A DNA stretch of 64,000 bases from an uncultured bacterium. Its GTDB lineage: Bacteria; DRYD01. Positions 37,820 through 47,715 of the stretch are shown one piece after another. The notes under the pieces were generated by a model that saw only the letters and a list, made by a program, of their open reading frames with translations, was not told where the DNA came from and made no database searches. A program made the position numbers and the translations under genes. Numbering within the stretch: position 1 is the stretch's first letter; every line of letters begins with the position of its first letter. The stretch lies in the NCBI GenBank assembly GCA_937139605.1, contig CAKZQG010000039.1, forward strand, positions 17,530-81,529, written 5' to 3'.

Positions 37820-38911
37820 TCAATAATAGATAACACTATTTAAGTTATTTTTATAAAAGTACCTAATATCGGATACTTCATATTTAAGCATAGCAATTCT
37901 TTCAATGCCCATACCGAAAGCAAATCCAGTATAATCTTCTAATCCCAAATTATTTAAAATAATAGGATTAATCATCCCACATCCTAATATCTCTAAATAT
38001 CCACTACCTTTACATATGCTACAATTATCATTCTTCCCTTTACATAGAAAACAACTAATAGAAACTTCTGCACTTGGTTCAGTAAATGGGAAATAACTTG
38101 GTACTAATTTAATATCTATATCATTTCCAAACATCAAATTAACAAAATCCTGTAAAGTTTTAATTAAATCTAAGAAGCTAATATCTTTATCAACAGCAAA
38201 CCCTTCTAATTGATGAAATTGGAAACTATGAGTAGCATCTAAATTATCTCTTCTATAACATTTTCCATAAGTAATAACTTTAAAAGGGGGTTTTATTTTT
38301 TCCATTATCCTTACTTGCATATTAGAAGTATGAGTCCTTAAAAGTAAATTATTATTAGATATATAGAAAGTATCCCACATATCCCTTGCAGGATGATATT
38401 TATCAATATTTAAAGCCTCAAAATTATAATACTCATTATCTATTTCAATTCCATCAAATATACTAAACCCTAAACTTAGAAACACATCTTCTAATTCCTT
38501 TATAACCCTATCTATTATATGAGTTTTATTAATAAAATTATCTAAATAATCTACACTTAAATCTAAATCAACATAATATTTAGTTTTAATTTCAAATATA
38601 TTTATTTCATTTAATTTTTCTTTTAAAACATTCTCTATATAATCTTTAAAGAGATTAACTAAGCTTCCATATTCTTTTTTGATAGAGTTATCAACTTTTG
38701 ATATATTGGATAATAAATTATAAACAACCCCTTTTTTTGAAATATATTCTGATTTTAAATTATCAATAAACGCTTTAGCCTCAGATATCTTTTTTAATGA
38801 AATTAGTAAATCCAATTGCCTTATTTTTTGATTAAATTCCTCTTTTTTTAATTCTATCAATTTTTTTAGATTCTCAATGTCATTAAAATAAGAAGTATAT
38901 AAATTATCCAT
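37820..38911 (-). CDS. pheS: Phenylalanyl-tRNA synthetase alpha subunit
   Basis: A 363-residue class II synthetase alpha chain that, with PheT, charges tRNA-Phe. The N-terminal coiled-coil arm (about 1-95) precedes the catalytic core, with PARDMWDTFYI, the YGKCYRRDNLDATHS motif 2 region, HQLEGFAVD, and FGMGIERIAMLKY as motif 3. A Cys cluster (CFLCKGKNDNCSICKG, near 280) followed by LEILGCGM is a zinc-binding insert found in many bacterial PheS. The beta-chain gene pheT, often adjacent, is not next to it or elsewhere in the window. GGGGG lies at 38921-38925 before the start. Confidence 0.97.
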   Translation of the reverse strand: MDNLYTSYFNDIENLKKLIELKKEEFNQKIRQLDLLISLKKISEAKAFIDNLKSEYISKKGVVYNLLSNISKVDNSIKKEYGSLVNLFKDYIENVLKEKLNEINIFEIKTKYYVDLDLSVDYLDNFINKTHIIDRVIKELEDVFLSLGFSIFDGIEIDNEYYNFEALNIDKYHPARDMWDTFYISNNNLLLRTHTSNMQVRIMEKIKPPFKVITYGKCYRRDNLDATHSFQFHQLEGFAVDKDISFLDLIKTLQDFVNLMFGNDIDIKLVPSYFPFTEPSAEVSISCFLCKGKNDNCSICKGSGYLEILGCGMINPIILNNLGLEDYTGFAFGMGIERIAMLKYEVSDIRYFYKNNLNSVIYY

Positions 38912-39019
38912 AAAAATAATCCCCCTAAATTCAATTTATACTATAATTTTTATAAATTAATGAATTTTATTCTCTTAAATATTTTTTAATAAAAAAAATA
39001 AAAACCCTTTATAAAACTA

Positions 39020-42000
39020 TTAGCTAATAAATTTATTAATTATATTAATTTTTGAGCCATTTTTATCTTTAATGACTTCAATAATATAGTTAAATTTTTC
39101 TTTAACTTCAGGAATATGAGTAATAATAGCTAAAACTTTATCAGAAATATTGTTAAAATAATTTTCTAAATATTCCATAACATCGTTTAAGGTATCAACA
39201 TCTAAGGTACTAAACCCCTCATCTATAAACAAACTTTTAATAGGATATTTAGATTTAGAAGAAATTTCACTAATAGCTAAAGCTAAAGATAAAGATGTTA
39301 AGAACTTTTCTCCCCCAGATAAACTCCTTACTCCCCTATCTATACTATACCAATTATCTTTAATAAAAATCTCCATATTTTGATTAATAAACATATTATA
39401 TCTACCCTCTGTTAATTTCTCTATAACTTTATTTGTATTAAAATACAAAAGATCAAAAAGCTTTTTAGATAAAAAAGTAATAACATCAACCCTAGACTTA
39501 GATACAAAATCATTATATAGTTCCTCTAATATTTCATATTCTTGTTTAATTTTATCTAAATTCTCATAAGTATTTTTTAAATCATTTAAATCAACAAAAA
39601 TAATACTTAAATTAAAAATAAAATTATTAATATCTTTACTAAAAGAAATTAAAATTTCTTTTTTATTATTTAAACTATTTTCAATAACCTCTATTTCTTG
39701 CAATAAATTATTTTTAAAATTATTAATATTGTCATTAATAGTTTTAAAAAAACTAAAAACCTTTATAGAATCAGATTTTTCAATATCAAAAGAATAAAAT
39801 CTATCATAAATCTCAGAAAAACTCAAAATAGAATTAATAGAATAATTAAAATTCTTATTAACATCTATTAATTTATTTATTTTTTTATCTAAAATCTCGT
39901 TTATTTTTTTTAAATTAATTTTCAAATTAACTAGATTGTTTAAACTATCTATATTTTTATCAAAATCTAAAATAAATTTATTAAAATCTTTTAAGATAAA
40001 TTCAATTTTTTTAATAAATTCATCAGATTCAAAATCTATTTTATTTTTAATATCTCCTTGTTTAATAATATTTTCAATATAATTAATAAATTCATCTAAA
40101 TAAAGTAAATATTTATTAAAATCTATATTATAATTGAAAGACCCAACAACATTTTTCATATTGATATTTTTCATATTATAATTTTCAAGAAATAAAATAT
40201 CTTCTTTAAGATTCTTTAAATCTTTTATAACTTCATTAAAAATAAAAAGAATATTGTCAAAATTCTTTTTTAAATCTAAAAATTGATTATTTATTAACAA
40301 ATTAAATATTGAATCTAAATTTATTCTTATTTTATTTAAAAAAGCTTGATTTAATTTAGAAAATAATTTAGAATATAAAGTTTCTAAAATCATAAAAACT
40401 TTATCGTTAAATAAATCTTGATTTTTTATAGATAAATCCTTAAATGAACTAAACTCTAATAACTCTTGTAATTTTAAATTTAACTTTTCTTCAATTTTAG
40501 ATATTCTTAAAATTATTTCATTTATGAAAATATTATCAATTTTAAAAGCTTTAAATAAACTAACTATATTAGTATCATTTTGAATATAATTTATAAAATC
40601 TAATAAAATAATAACAGTACTCTTTAAATTATCCAAATTCTTAATGAAATTAGTTATCAAAGTGTTTATATCTTTATAAAGATTATCTATTTTTTTAGTA
40701 ATTAAATTTAGTTCTTGTAATTTAGCATCATAAATCCCTTGAAATTTAGATAAATTAACATTAATTTTTTCCAATTGTTTTTCCTTTACTTTTATTTCTT
40801 TTTCTAAATAAATCTTTTCTTTTTCTTTATCAGATAAATTAATACTTTCTAATAAAGAAAAATCATTAATCTTATTTTTACAAACCAAACATTTGTCAAT
40901 ATTATTTTCTAAAATATATTTTCTTAAACTATTAACATAATCAGTTAATTCCATATATTTTTCTAAATATTCTTTTGATTTTTTAAGCTTTTCTAAATTC
41001 TCTAATAATTCATTATATTCTTTTTTTGTAATTTCAATCTTATAGTTTATTTCTTTGATATTTTTTTTAATATCATTAAAATTATTAAATAAATTAGAAA
41101 ACTCTTGGTATTTTTTTATAAATTCATCAACCTCTAATTCTAATTTATTCAAGTAATTTAGAACTTTATTTAAGATATCAATAAAATTAATTTTATGAGT
41201 ATTTTCAAATTCTTCTTTTAATGAAATAAATTTACTAACACTAAAAACAAACTCTTTAAAATCAATATCTCCTAATTCTCTTTCATAATTTAAATAAATC
41301 TTATATATTTTATCAAAATAATCATTAATATCATTTAAACTTTTATTAAAACCAAGCTTAAAAGCTTCTATTTTACTTATGATCCTATTAAATAAATCCC
41401 GATTATTAAGTAATAATTGTAAATAATTTTTCAGATAATCTTCTTCGAAATTTAGAAATTCTAAAAAATTTTCTTTATCAAAATTTACCAAAATTTGTTC
41501 TACTTCACTTAAAATATTATCAACATTAAAACTAATAAAAATTTGATTAACAAAGTTCCTTAATTCCTTAAATAAACTTAATTCCTTAGTATTTAAATCT
41601 AACTCTTGATTAAATTTATTCAAAACACTTTCTAAATTATCTTTAAATTCAACTAAATTACTATAAAATATATTCAATTTATCTGAATCATTCATTATAT
41701 CTACACTTTCATTATTAAACAAATTAGTAAAATCATTAAAACTATTAAAAATAATTTCAAGACTTTTTAAATCACCAGATTTAATTTTATAAAAATTATC
41801 ATTTATATTTTTAAAATTATCATAAAAATGGTTTACATTTTGAATAATTTTCTTTTTAATAAAATCAATATTATTAATATAATTTTCTATTTGATTTTTT
41901 AGGTTATTGAATTCCTTAGAAACTTTTTCTTTTATTTCATAATATAAATTAAGATTAAACAAATCTAATAAAATAGATTCTCTTTCTTTAGGGGTAGAAA

Positions 42001-42493
42001 GTAAAAAATTATCAAACTGATTTTGAGGTAAAAAAACAACTTTAATAAAATTATTATAAGCTTTTTTAATATCATCAAACCCTAAAATTCTTATTATTTC
42101 ATATTCAACATCTTTTACTTTAACTTTTAAAGGTTCATTATTTTTATATATTTCAGCTACATGCTCTTTTACTCTATTATTTTTAAAATCATATTTCCAC
42201 TCTCTTCTTATTTTATATAAATCATTATTAATAAAAAACTCTAATTCTATTAATGAATGAGATAATTTATTTTTATCAATAGATAATTTAAAAGGAAGTT
42301 CTTTTAAAGGTAAGGAATCATCAAAACCATACTTAGGAGTTCTTTTAAATAAAGCAAAAGAGATTGCTTCTAAGATTGTACTTTTACCACTACCAGTTTT
42401 GCCTGAAATTAAAAATACCCCTTTTAATGGAAACTCTATAAAAACATCCCTAAATGACCCAAAATTTTTTAACTTTAAACTCTTAACTAACAT
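39020..42493 (-). CDS. sbcC: SbcC/Rad50-like SMC-type ATPase
   Basis: A 1157-residue protein with an ABC-ATPase split by two long coiled coils. Walker A is GKTGSGKST (31-39), with a Q-loop near FLPQNQFDNFL. The zinc hook CLVC (C535, C538) sits at the middle. The signature is RSLSGGEKFLTSLSLALA (about 1060-1077) and the Walker B/D-loop is SLFIDEGFSTLD. With the nuclease SbcD it would open hairpins and process DNA ends. No sbcD lies beside it, which is unusual since the pair is commonly adjacent. The coiled-coil parts are extremely Asn/Lys/Ile-rich, as expected from the base composition. Confidence 0.93.
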   Translation of the reverse strand: MLVKSLKLKNFGSFRDVFIEFPLKGVFLISGKTGSGKSTILEAISFALFKRTPKYGFDDSLPLKELPFKLSIDKNKLSHSLIELEFFINNDLYKIRREWKYDFKNNRVKEHVAEIYKNNEPLKVKVKDVEYEIIRILGFDDIKKAYNNFIKVVFLPQNQFDNFLLSTPKERESILLDLFNLNLYYEIKEKVSKEFNNLKNQIENYINNIDFIKKKIIQNVNHFYDNFKNINDNFYKIKSGDLKSLEIIFNSFNDFTNLFNNESVDIMNDSDKLNIFYSNLVEFKDNLESVLNKFNQELDLNTKELSLFKELRNFVNQIFISFNVDNILSEVEQILVNFDKENFLEFLNFEEDYLKNYLQLLLNNRDLFNRIISKIEAFKLGFNKSLNDINDYFDKIYKIYLNYERELGDIDFKEFVFSVSKFISLKEEFENTHKINFIDILNKVLNYLNKLELEVDEFIKKYQEFSNLFNNFNDIKKNIKEINYKIEITKKEYNELLENLEKLKKSKEYLEKYMELTDYVNSLRKYILENNIDKCLVCKNKINDFSLLESINLSDKEKEKIYLEKEIKVKEKQLEKINVNLSKFQGIYDAKLQELNLITKKIDNLYKDINTLITNFIKNLDNLKSTVIILLDFINYIQNDTNIVSLFKAFKIDNIFINEIILRISKIEEKLNLKLQELLEFSSFKDLSIKNQDLFNDKVFMILETLYSKLFSKLNQAFLNKIRINLDSIFNLLINNQFLDLKKNFDNILFIFNEVIKDLKNLKEDILFLENYNMKNINMKNVVGSFNYNIDFNKYLLYLDEFINYIENIIKQGDIKNKIDFESDEFIKKIEFILKDFNKFILDFDKNIDSLNNLVNLKINLKKINEILDKKINKLIDVNKNFNYSINSILSFSEIYDRFYSFDIEKSDSIKVFSFFKTINDNINNFKNNLLQEIEVIENSLNNKKEILISFSKDINNFIFNLSIIFVDLNDLKNTYENLDKIKQEYEILEELYNDFVSKSRVDVITFLSKKLFDLLYFNTNKVIEKLTEGRYNMFINQNMEIFIKDNWYSIDRGVRSLSGGEKFLTSLSLALAISEISSKSKYPIKSLFIDEGFSTLDVDTLNDVMEYLENYFNNISDKVLAIITHIPEVKEKFNYIIEVIKDKNGSKINIINKFIS

Positions 42494-42587
42494 TTATTAC
42501 TATAAATCACAGAAAATTACTATAAATAACATAACCAAAAATAACGATTAATAATAAGAAACTAAAAAAACAAAAAATAAAAAACAT

Positions 42588-43736
42588 TTAGAAAGATAAA
42601 GTAATATTTTTAATATTCTCTAATTCTTTTAATATCACTGAATTAATATCATTAACAATAAGTTTATAGGTAAAATTGATGGAATTTTTAATAGCTCTAT
42701 AATTAGCTCTGCCATGAGTTTTCACAGAAACCCCATTTAATCCAATCATTAAAGCCCCACCATATTCCGAATAATCAAAATAAGATTTAATTCTCCTAAA
42801 TATCCTTCTGGATAACAACCCAATAGCTTTATTAAATATATTTAAAGAAAACTCTTTTCTAATAAAATTAAAAACATACTCCCCTAAACTTTCAAAAGAT
42901 TTCAACATAATGTTTCCACTAAACCCATCAGCAACTACTATATCTACTTTAGAATTAACCACATCGTAAGGCTCTACAAAACCTACATACTCAAATAAAT
43001 TATTATTAATATTAACATAATTACTAATTAATTTATTAGATTCTTTAGTTAAAAGGTTTCCTTTTACATCTTCTGTACCTATATTAAGCAGTCCTAATTT
43101 AGGTAAGGAATTAGAGATAATTTTTTTATAATAAATAGAGGCCATAACAGAGAATTGTAGTAAATATTCTGGTTTGCATTCAGCATTAGCTCCACTATCT
43201 AATAATAATACTGGTTTATTAAAAGGTAAAACAGTTAATAACGCTGGCCTTTTAACCCCATTTAATCTCCCAACAACTAAAATAGAAGTCTCTAAAAAAG
43301 CACCAGTATTCCCAGCGTATAAAACCCCATCCACTACTTTATCCCTTAACAACTCAAATACTTTAACCAATGTATTATCCCTATTTTTTAATATATTAAC
43401 TGGTTTATCCGACATGGAAATATAATTACTACACGGAATAAATTCTATTCTCTTTAATATATCAGTTTCTAAATTTTTATTAAAATAATTATAAATTTTA
43501 GATCTTTTTGGTAATTTATTTATAAAATTGTGGATTAACTTTTGATAATCTATTTTATTATAAAATGTAATTTTTAAATGAAGATCCTTTAAATCATATA
43601 AAGCTAATAAAACACCTTCCATAGTAGAGACAGGCGCATAATCTCCCCCCATTAAGTCAATTCCTATTTTGACTATCTTATTATCTTCTCTCTTATTTAT
43701 ATTTTCTATTTTTTTCTTTCTTCTTAAAAAAAACAT
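42588..43736 (-). CDS. plsX: Phosphate acyltransferase
   Basis: PlsX converts acyl-ACP and phosphate to acyl-phosphate for phospholipid synthesis. IGIDLMGGDYAPVSTMEG (about 24-41) is the family N-terminal motif. GVLYAGNTGAFLE, PVLLLDSGANAEC, GLLNIGTE, VDIVVADGFSGNIMLK and GGALMIGLNG follow in order. The protein is 382 residues, longer than the usual 320-340, through a Lys-rich N-terminal extension of about 22 residues and an insert near 62-100. It follows rplA by 59 bases rather than the common rpmF or fabD/fabH context. Confidence 0.95.
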   Translation of the reverse strand: MFFLRRKKKIENINKREDNKIVKIGIDLMGGDYAPVSTMEGVLLALYDLKDLHLKITFYNKIDYQKLIHNFINKLPKRSKIYNYFNKNLETDILKRIEFIPCSNYISMSDKPVNILKNRDNTLVKVFELLRDKVVDGVLYAGNTGAFLETSILVVGRLNGVKRPALLTVLPFNKPVLLLDSGANAECKPEYLLQFSVMASIYYKKIISNSLPKLGLLNIGTEDVKGNLLTKESNKLISNYVNINNNLFEYVGFVEPYDVVNSKVDIVVADGFSGNIMLKSFESLGEYVFNFIRKEFSLNIFNKAIGLLSRRIFRRIKSYFDYSEYGGALMIGLNGVSVKTHGRANYRAIKNSINFTYKLIVNDINSVILKELENIKNITLSF

Positions 43737-43795
43737 TTTTAATTACAAATTATCTTATAGTTTTTTTAGCTACTTAATTTTTATTTTTATTATTA

Positions 43796-44500
43796 TTAAA
43801 ATTCAAATTTTTCAGCTAAATCCATTAGGATTTTAGTATCTATTTTTAAAGAAGGGGACATTGTAGAAGAAAGGAAAGCAGATTCAATAAAAGTTCCCTT
43901 AGCAGTAGCAGGTTTTGCTTTAATTAAAGTTTTGACTGCTGCTAATAGATTTTCATATAATTTTTCCTTCCCAAAGGATAATTTTCCTAAAGGAATATGA
44001 TAATTTCCTAATTTATCGTTTCTTATTTGAATTTTTCCTTTTTTTAATTCTTCAACAATCTGTTTAATATTATTTCCAACTGTTCCTGCTTTAGGGCTTG
44101 GCATTTTAGGTCCTAAAACTTTCCCTAACTGCTTACCAATAACAGGCATAACATCTAATGTAGCAACTGCTACATCAAATTTAACATTCCCTTTTTTAAC
44201 TTCTTCTATTAAATCCTGAAAACCTACGTAATCAGCTCCAGCTTTCTTAGCTTCATCCGCTAAATCCCCTTGCGCAAATACTAAAACAACTGGAGATTTA
44301 CCAGTACCATGCGGTAAAACCACATTAGTTCTAACTGTTTGATCACTTTTTGTAGGATCTATAGATAATTTCCCATGTAGTTCCAAAGTTTCATCAAATT
44401 TCTTAGGCCAATTATTTAAAATAAAATCAATTGCCTCTAATGGATGATATTTTTTGTTCAAATCTATTTTCTCTAAAACTGCTTGGTATCTTTTACTCAT
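43796..44500 (-). CDS. rplA: Ribosomal protein L1
   Basis: L1 binds 23S rRNA in the mobile stalk near the E site and commonly represses its own operon mRNA. The 234 residues are standard, with LHGKLSIDPTKSDQTVR, VLPHGTGK, and the domain II core AMPVIGKLG-type sequence MPVIGKQLGKVLGPKMPSPK. It sits 42 bases downstream of rplK, the classical L11 operon order. The genes that usually follow (rplJ, rplL, rpoB) are absent; plsX comes next. GGGGG lies before the ATG. Confidence 0.98.
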   Translation of the reverse strand: MSKRYQAVLEKIDLNKKYHPLEAIDFILNNWPKKFDETLELHGKLSIDPTKSDQTVRTNVVLPHGTGKSPVVLVFAQGDLADEAKKAGADYVGFQDLIEEVKKGNVKFDVAVATLDVMPVIGKQLGKVLGPKMPSPKAGTVGNNIKQIVEELKKGKIQIRNDKLGNYHIPLGKLSFGKEKLYENLLAAVKTLIKAKPATAKGTFIESAFLSSTMSPSLKIDTKILMDLAEKFEF

Positions 44501-44542
44501 AGAATTTCCCCCTTATTTAATAAAATAATTTAAATTTTTAAT

Positions 44543-45022
44543 TTATAATTCGACTTCGATACCCATATTTTTGGCTTGGCCTGCTATAATTTTAACAGCA
44601 GTTTCTAAGTTCCTTGTATTTAAATCAGGTAATTTAATTTTAGCTATTTCTAATAATTTATCTTTAGTTATTTTACCGACTTTAGTTTTATTAGGTTGAG
44701 GACTTCCGCTTTCTATATTTAATGCTTTTAATAGTAAAGAAGAAGTAGGTGGAGTTTTAGTAATGAATTTATAAGTTCTATCACTATAAACATAAACTAT
44801 AGCAGGCACTATGTATCCCTGCATTTTAGCAGTTTGAGCGTTATAATTTTTACAAAACTCGGCAATATTCAGTCCGTATTGTCCCAATGCTGGGCCAACA
44901 GGAGGTGCAGGGGTAGCTTTCCCCGCTTCTAAATATAATGTTAAAGTAGCTACTAATACTTTTTGCCCTTTAGGCGCTCCTTTTGTAGCTAACGTAGCTT
45001 TATCTTTTGTTTTTGTTGCCAT
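44543..45022 (-). CDS. rplK: Ribosomal protein L11
   Basis: L11 forms part of the GTPase-associated centre with helices 43/44 of 23S rRNA. The ATPAPPVGPALGQYGLNI segment and the C-terminal KTKVGKITKDKL and ETAVKIIAGQAKNMGIEV are fully typical. At 159 residues it is about 18 longer than usual because of an N-terminal Lys/Thr/Ala extension (MATKTKDKATLATKGAPKG) before the normal start. A GAGGGAG site supports the annotated ATG. The normally adjacent secE and nusG are missing upstream, where a cDPGS-like GTPase gene ends instead. Confidence 0.98.
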   Translation of the reverse strand: MATKTKDKATLATKGAPKGQKVLVATLTLYLEAGKATPAPPVGPALGQYGLNIAEFCKNYNAQTAKMQGYIVPAIVYVYSDRTYKFITKTPPTSSLLLKALNIESGSPQPNKTKVGKITKDKLLEIAKIKLPDLNTRNLETAVKIIAGQAKNMGIEVEL

Positions 45023-45140
45023 ATCCTAATCACTCCCTCTTTTTCCATTATATGTATTCTATATTTACTCTCTTAGTTTATTATTTTAATTTATCCCCTT
45101 TAATTTATATAAAGTAAAATTCTTTATTTATGAAATATTT

Positions 45141-46472
45141 CTAAGTATAAGTTAGGTTTTTGTTTTTTATTTTATTTAATATGATTTCTTCTAAGTCAGG
45201 TTTTGTTATTTCTTCAAGATAATATTCTACAAAGACAGTAGGTTTATTTATATTGATTAAATTAGTTATATCAAATGGAGTAGCTAATATTACCACATCT
45301 GCTGGAGTTCTATTTATTGTTTCTTCTAAATCTTTGAGTTGTTTAGAAGAGTATCCCATAGCCGGTAAAACCTCTCTAACTTGAGTATATTTATCATAAG
45401 TATCTTTAATAGTATCTACTGCATAAGGATAAGGGGATATTATTTCACAGTTATATTTCTTAGCGATAACATAACCAGCACCGTATGCCATTTCCCCATG
45501 AGTTAAAGTAGGTCCATCCTCTACCACTATAACTTTTTTACCTTTTATTAATTCTGGGTTATTTACTTTTATAGGGGAATTAGCTTTAATTATAATAGCA
45601 TTAGGGTTAATAGATTTTATATTATTTTCAACTAAATTAATATTTTCTGGTTTAGCAGTATCTATTTTGTTAATAACAGCTACATTACAAGATCTGGCAT
45701 TAACTTCTCCTGGGAAATAAGTTAATTCATGGTTAGGTCTATGGGGATCAAAAACGGTTATCCAGATGTCAGGTTTAATAAATGGGAAGTCATTATTACC
45801 GCCATCCCAGATAATAACATCTGCTTCTTTTTCGGCTTCTTTTAGGATTTCTTTATAATCAACCCCAGCAAAAACCACATGTCCTTCTTTTATATGGGGT
45901 AAGTATTCTTCGCCTTCTTCAACTGTGCAATTATGTTTTTTAATATCTTCAACAGATGCGAATCTTTGGACTTTTTGTTTTTCAAGATCTCCATAAGGCA
46001 TGGGGTGTCTTATTACGCTAACTTTATAGCCGTTTTTCTTTAATATAGATGCAACTTTTCTAGATGTTTGGCTTTTACCGCAGCCTGTTCTTACTGCAGT
46101 GATTGCGACAACAAATTTATTTGAGTATAAGAAAGTTTTATCTGGGGATAATAGTACAAAATTAGCGCCATTTTTTAGTGCTTTAGATGCTAAATTCATA
46201 ACATATATATGACTAACGTCAGAGTATGAAAAAACTACTTCATCTATTTTATGTTCTTTGATAATATCCTCTAATTTTTCTTCTGGTAGGATAGGGATTC
46301 CTTTGGGGTATAGTTTTCCGGCTAATGATGCTGGGTAGATTCTATTTTCTATTCCTGGGATTTGTGTAGCAGTAAAAGCGATTACTTCATATTCTTCTTT
46401 GTCTTTATAATATACGTTAAAGTTATGGAAATCTCTACCACCTGCTCCTAAGATAACTACTCTTTTTCTCAT
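45141..46472 (-). CDS. Cyclic 2,3-diphosphoglycerate synthetase-like P-loop GTPase
   Basis: A 443-residue protein of the COG2403-type family. An N-terminal Rossmann-like domain (VVILGAGGRDFHNFNVYY, 5-22) is followed by a P-loop, AVRTGCGKSQT (126-136), a VIWDGGNNDFPF motif near 220, and VINKIDTA near 262, as in GTPases. The family is annotated as cyclic 2,3-diphosphoglycerate synthetase by similarity to archaeal enzymes, but most bacterial members are untested. It is frequent in anaerobes and thermophiles. The gene stands alone upstream of rplK. Family call strong, reaction uncertain. Confidence 0.82.
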   Translation of the reverse strand: MRKRVVILGAGGRDFHNFNVYYKDKEEYEVIAFTATQIPGIENRIYPASLAGKLYPKGIPILPEEKLEDIIKEHKIDEVVFSYSDVSHIYVMNLASKALKNGANFVLLSPDKTFLYSNKFVVAITAVRTGCGKSQTSRKVASILKKNGYKVSVIRHPMPYGDLEKQKVQRFASVEDIKKHNCTVEEGEEYLPHIKEGHVVFAGVDYKEILKEAEKEADVIIWDGGNNDFPFIKPDIWITVFDPHRPNHELTYFPGEVNARSCNVAVINKIDTAKPENINLVENNIKSINPNAIIIKANSPIKVNNPELIKGKKVIVVEDGPTLTHGEMAYGAGYVIAKKYNCEIISPYPYAVDTIKDTYDKYTQVREVLPAMGYSSKQLKDLEETINRTPADVVILATPFDITNLININKPTVFVEYYLEEITKPDLEEIILNKIKNKNLTYT

Positions 46473-46669
46473 ATCTCATCTCTCCTATGCTATTATTTAA
46501 AATATCATTTTAAATATAAACTAATAAAAAATATAAAAAACAAGCAATATCAAAAATTATGCCTTATATTTATTTAATTAAATAAAAAACGAATATCTCC
46601 TTTTATAAAATCTATTAATCTATTATACTAATTTCAGATCTTTAGTTATTCTAATTCCAAAGTTTATTC

Positions 46670-47530
46670 TTACTCAGAATCGTCATTATATAAAAAATTT
46701 AACTTTTTATTTTTATCTTTTTTACTAATTTTTATCCATTCTTTTGCTTCTTCTATATCATATCCATACTTCATCCATTTTTTTGCTTCTTTTACATCAC
46801 ATCCAATTGCTTTCCATTCTTCTGCATCATACATACCACATCCAATAGATTTCCATTTTTTCACTTCTTTTATACCATATCCTTCTCCTATCCATTTTAT
46901 TGCTTCATATAAATCACATCCAATATCCTTCCATTCCTTTGCTTCTTTTATATTAAATCCTTCTTTTTTCCATTCTTTTGCTTTATTTACATCACATTCA
47001 ATATCTTTCCACTCTTTTGCTTCTTCTAGATCAATTCCATTTTCTTTCCATTCTTTTGCTTCCTTTGGACTAAATCCAGATTTTATCCATTGCTTAATCT
47101 CCTCCAAATCTCTAATAGAACATCTCACAAATGATAAATATGACTTCAAATCTACTATTTTAATTACCTCTTCTACTTTATCAATTTCTACCCCCAACTT
47201 AATACATTCTTTTAAATCCTCCAAAGAGATACCCAATTTTTTATTAAGATAAGCGATTCTTTTAGCCCCTATCCCATTATCCTCAAAAAATACAGCATCA
47301 CTACAAGAATACCCCTAACTTCTCCATTGATATGCTACCTTAGCTGAAGCTATCCCAGAATTCACCCACTCCTTAGCCTCTAAAGGAGTAAATCCTAAAT
47401 TCTTATAACCAGCAGCTACCTTAGGATCATCTATAACCTGATACCAAATCAACGCCCCTTTCTCAGTAAAACCATTACTCAACCACTCCCTTAAATTAAA
47501 ATCTAAATTATTAACTTTATTACCCTCCAT
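46670..47530 (-). pseudogene. EAKEW-repeat protein interrupted by in-frame TAG
   Basis: One frame runs from the ATG at 47530 (good site GAGAGGGG) to 46670, cut only by a TAG at 47315-47317. The product would be 286 residues made of about 14-residue units with the pattern E-A-x-x-W-x-x-x-G-[FYIC], for example EAKEWKDIGCD, EAKEWKENGID and EAKKWMKYGYD. The stop falls exactly inside a unit, between WRS and GYSCSDA, and the repeat register continues past it. So a single base change (for example CAG to TAG) or readthrough is likely. The downstream part could still start at a TTG at 47236. Such Trp/Gly-periodic helical repeats suggest a binding protein. Function unknown. Confidence 0.75.
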
Positions 47531-47646
47531 AACCCCTCTCCACCTACCAAAACTATTAAATATCTACATTTAAAATAAACAAATAAAAAAAATAAAAACA
47601 AAAAAACCTTCTATTTTTATTTTTATAATTTTTTTATAAAAATCCT

Positions 47647-47715
47647 ATAATCGAAATTATAATGAAATTATAATAAAATTATAATGAAATTACAGTTCAA
47701 ATTATAACTGAAATT
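47647..47715. repeat. Six tandem 11-12 base units (ATAATgAAATT)
   Basis: On the plus strand the sequence repeats ATAATCGAAATT, ATAATGAAATT, ATAATAAAATT, ATAATGAAATT, ACAGTTCAAATT and ATAACTGAAATT without spacers. The array overlaps the last codons of hemB. It is too short and too degenerate to be a CRISPR array; a microsatellite-like expansion in the hemB 3' region is the simplest reading. The remainder of 47531-47646 is A/T-rich with no gene. Confidence 0.6.

Noticed and set aside
39020-42493. Adjacent sbcD partner
   Set aside because: Neighbouring frames encode PheS and PlsX; no metallophosphoesterase is visible.
47647-47715. Short tandem repeat as a mini CRISPR array
   Set aside because: Units are 11-12 bases with no spacers.
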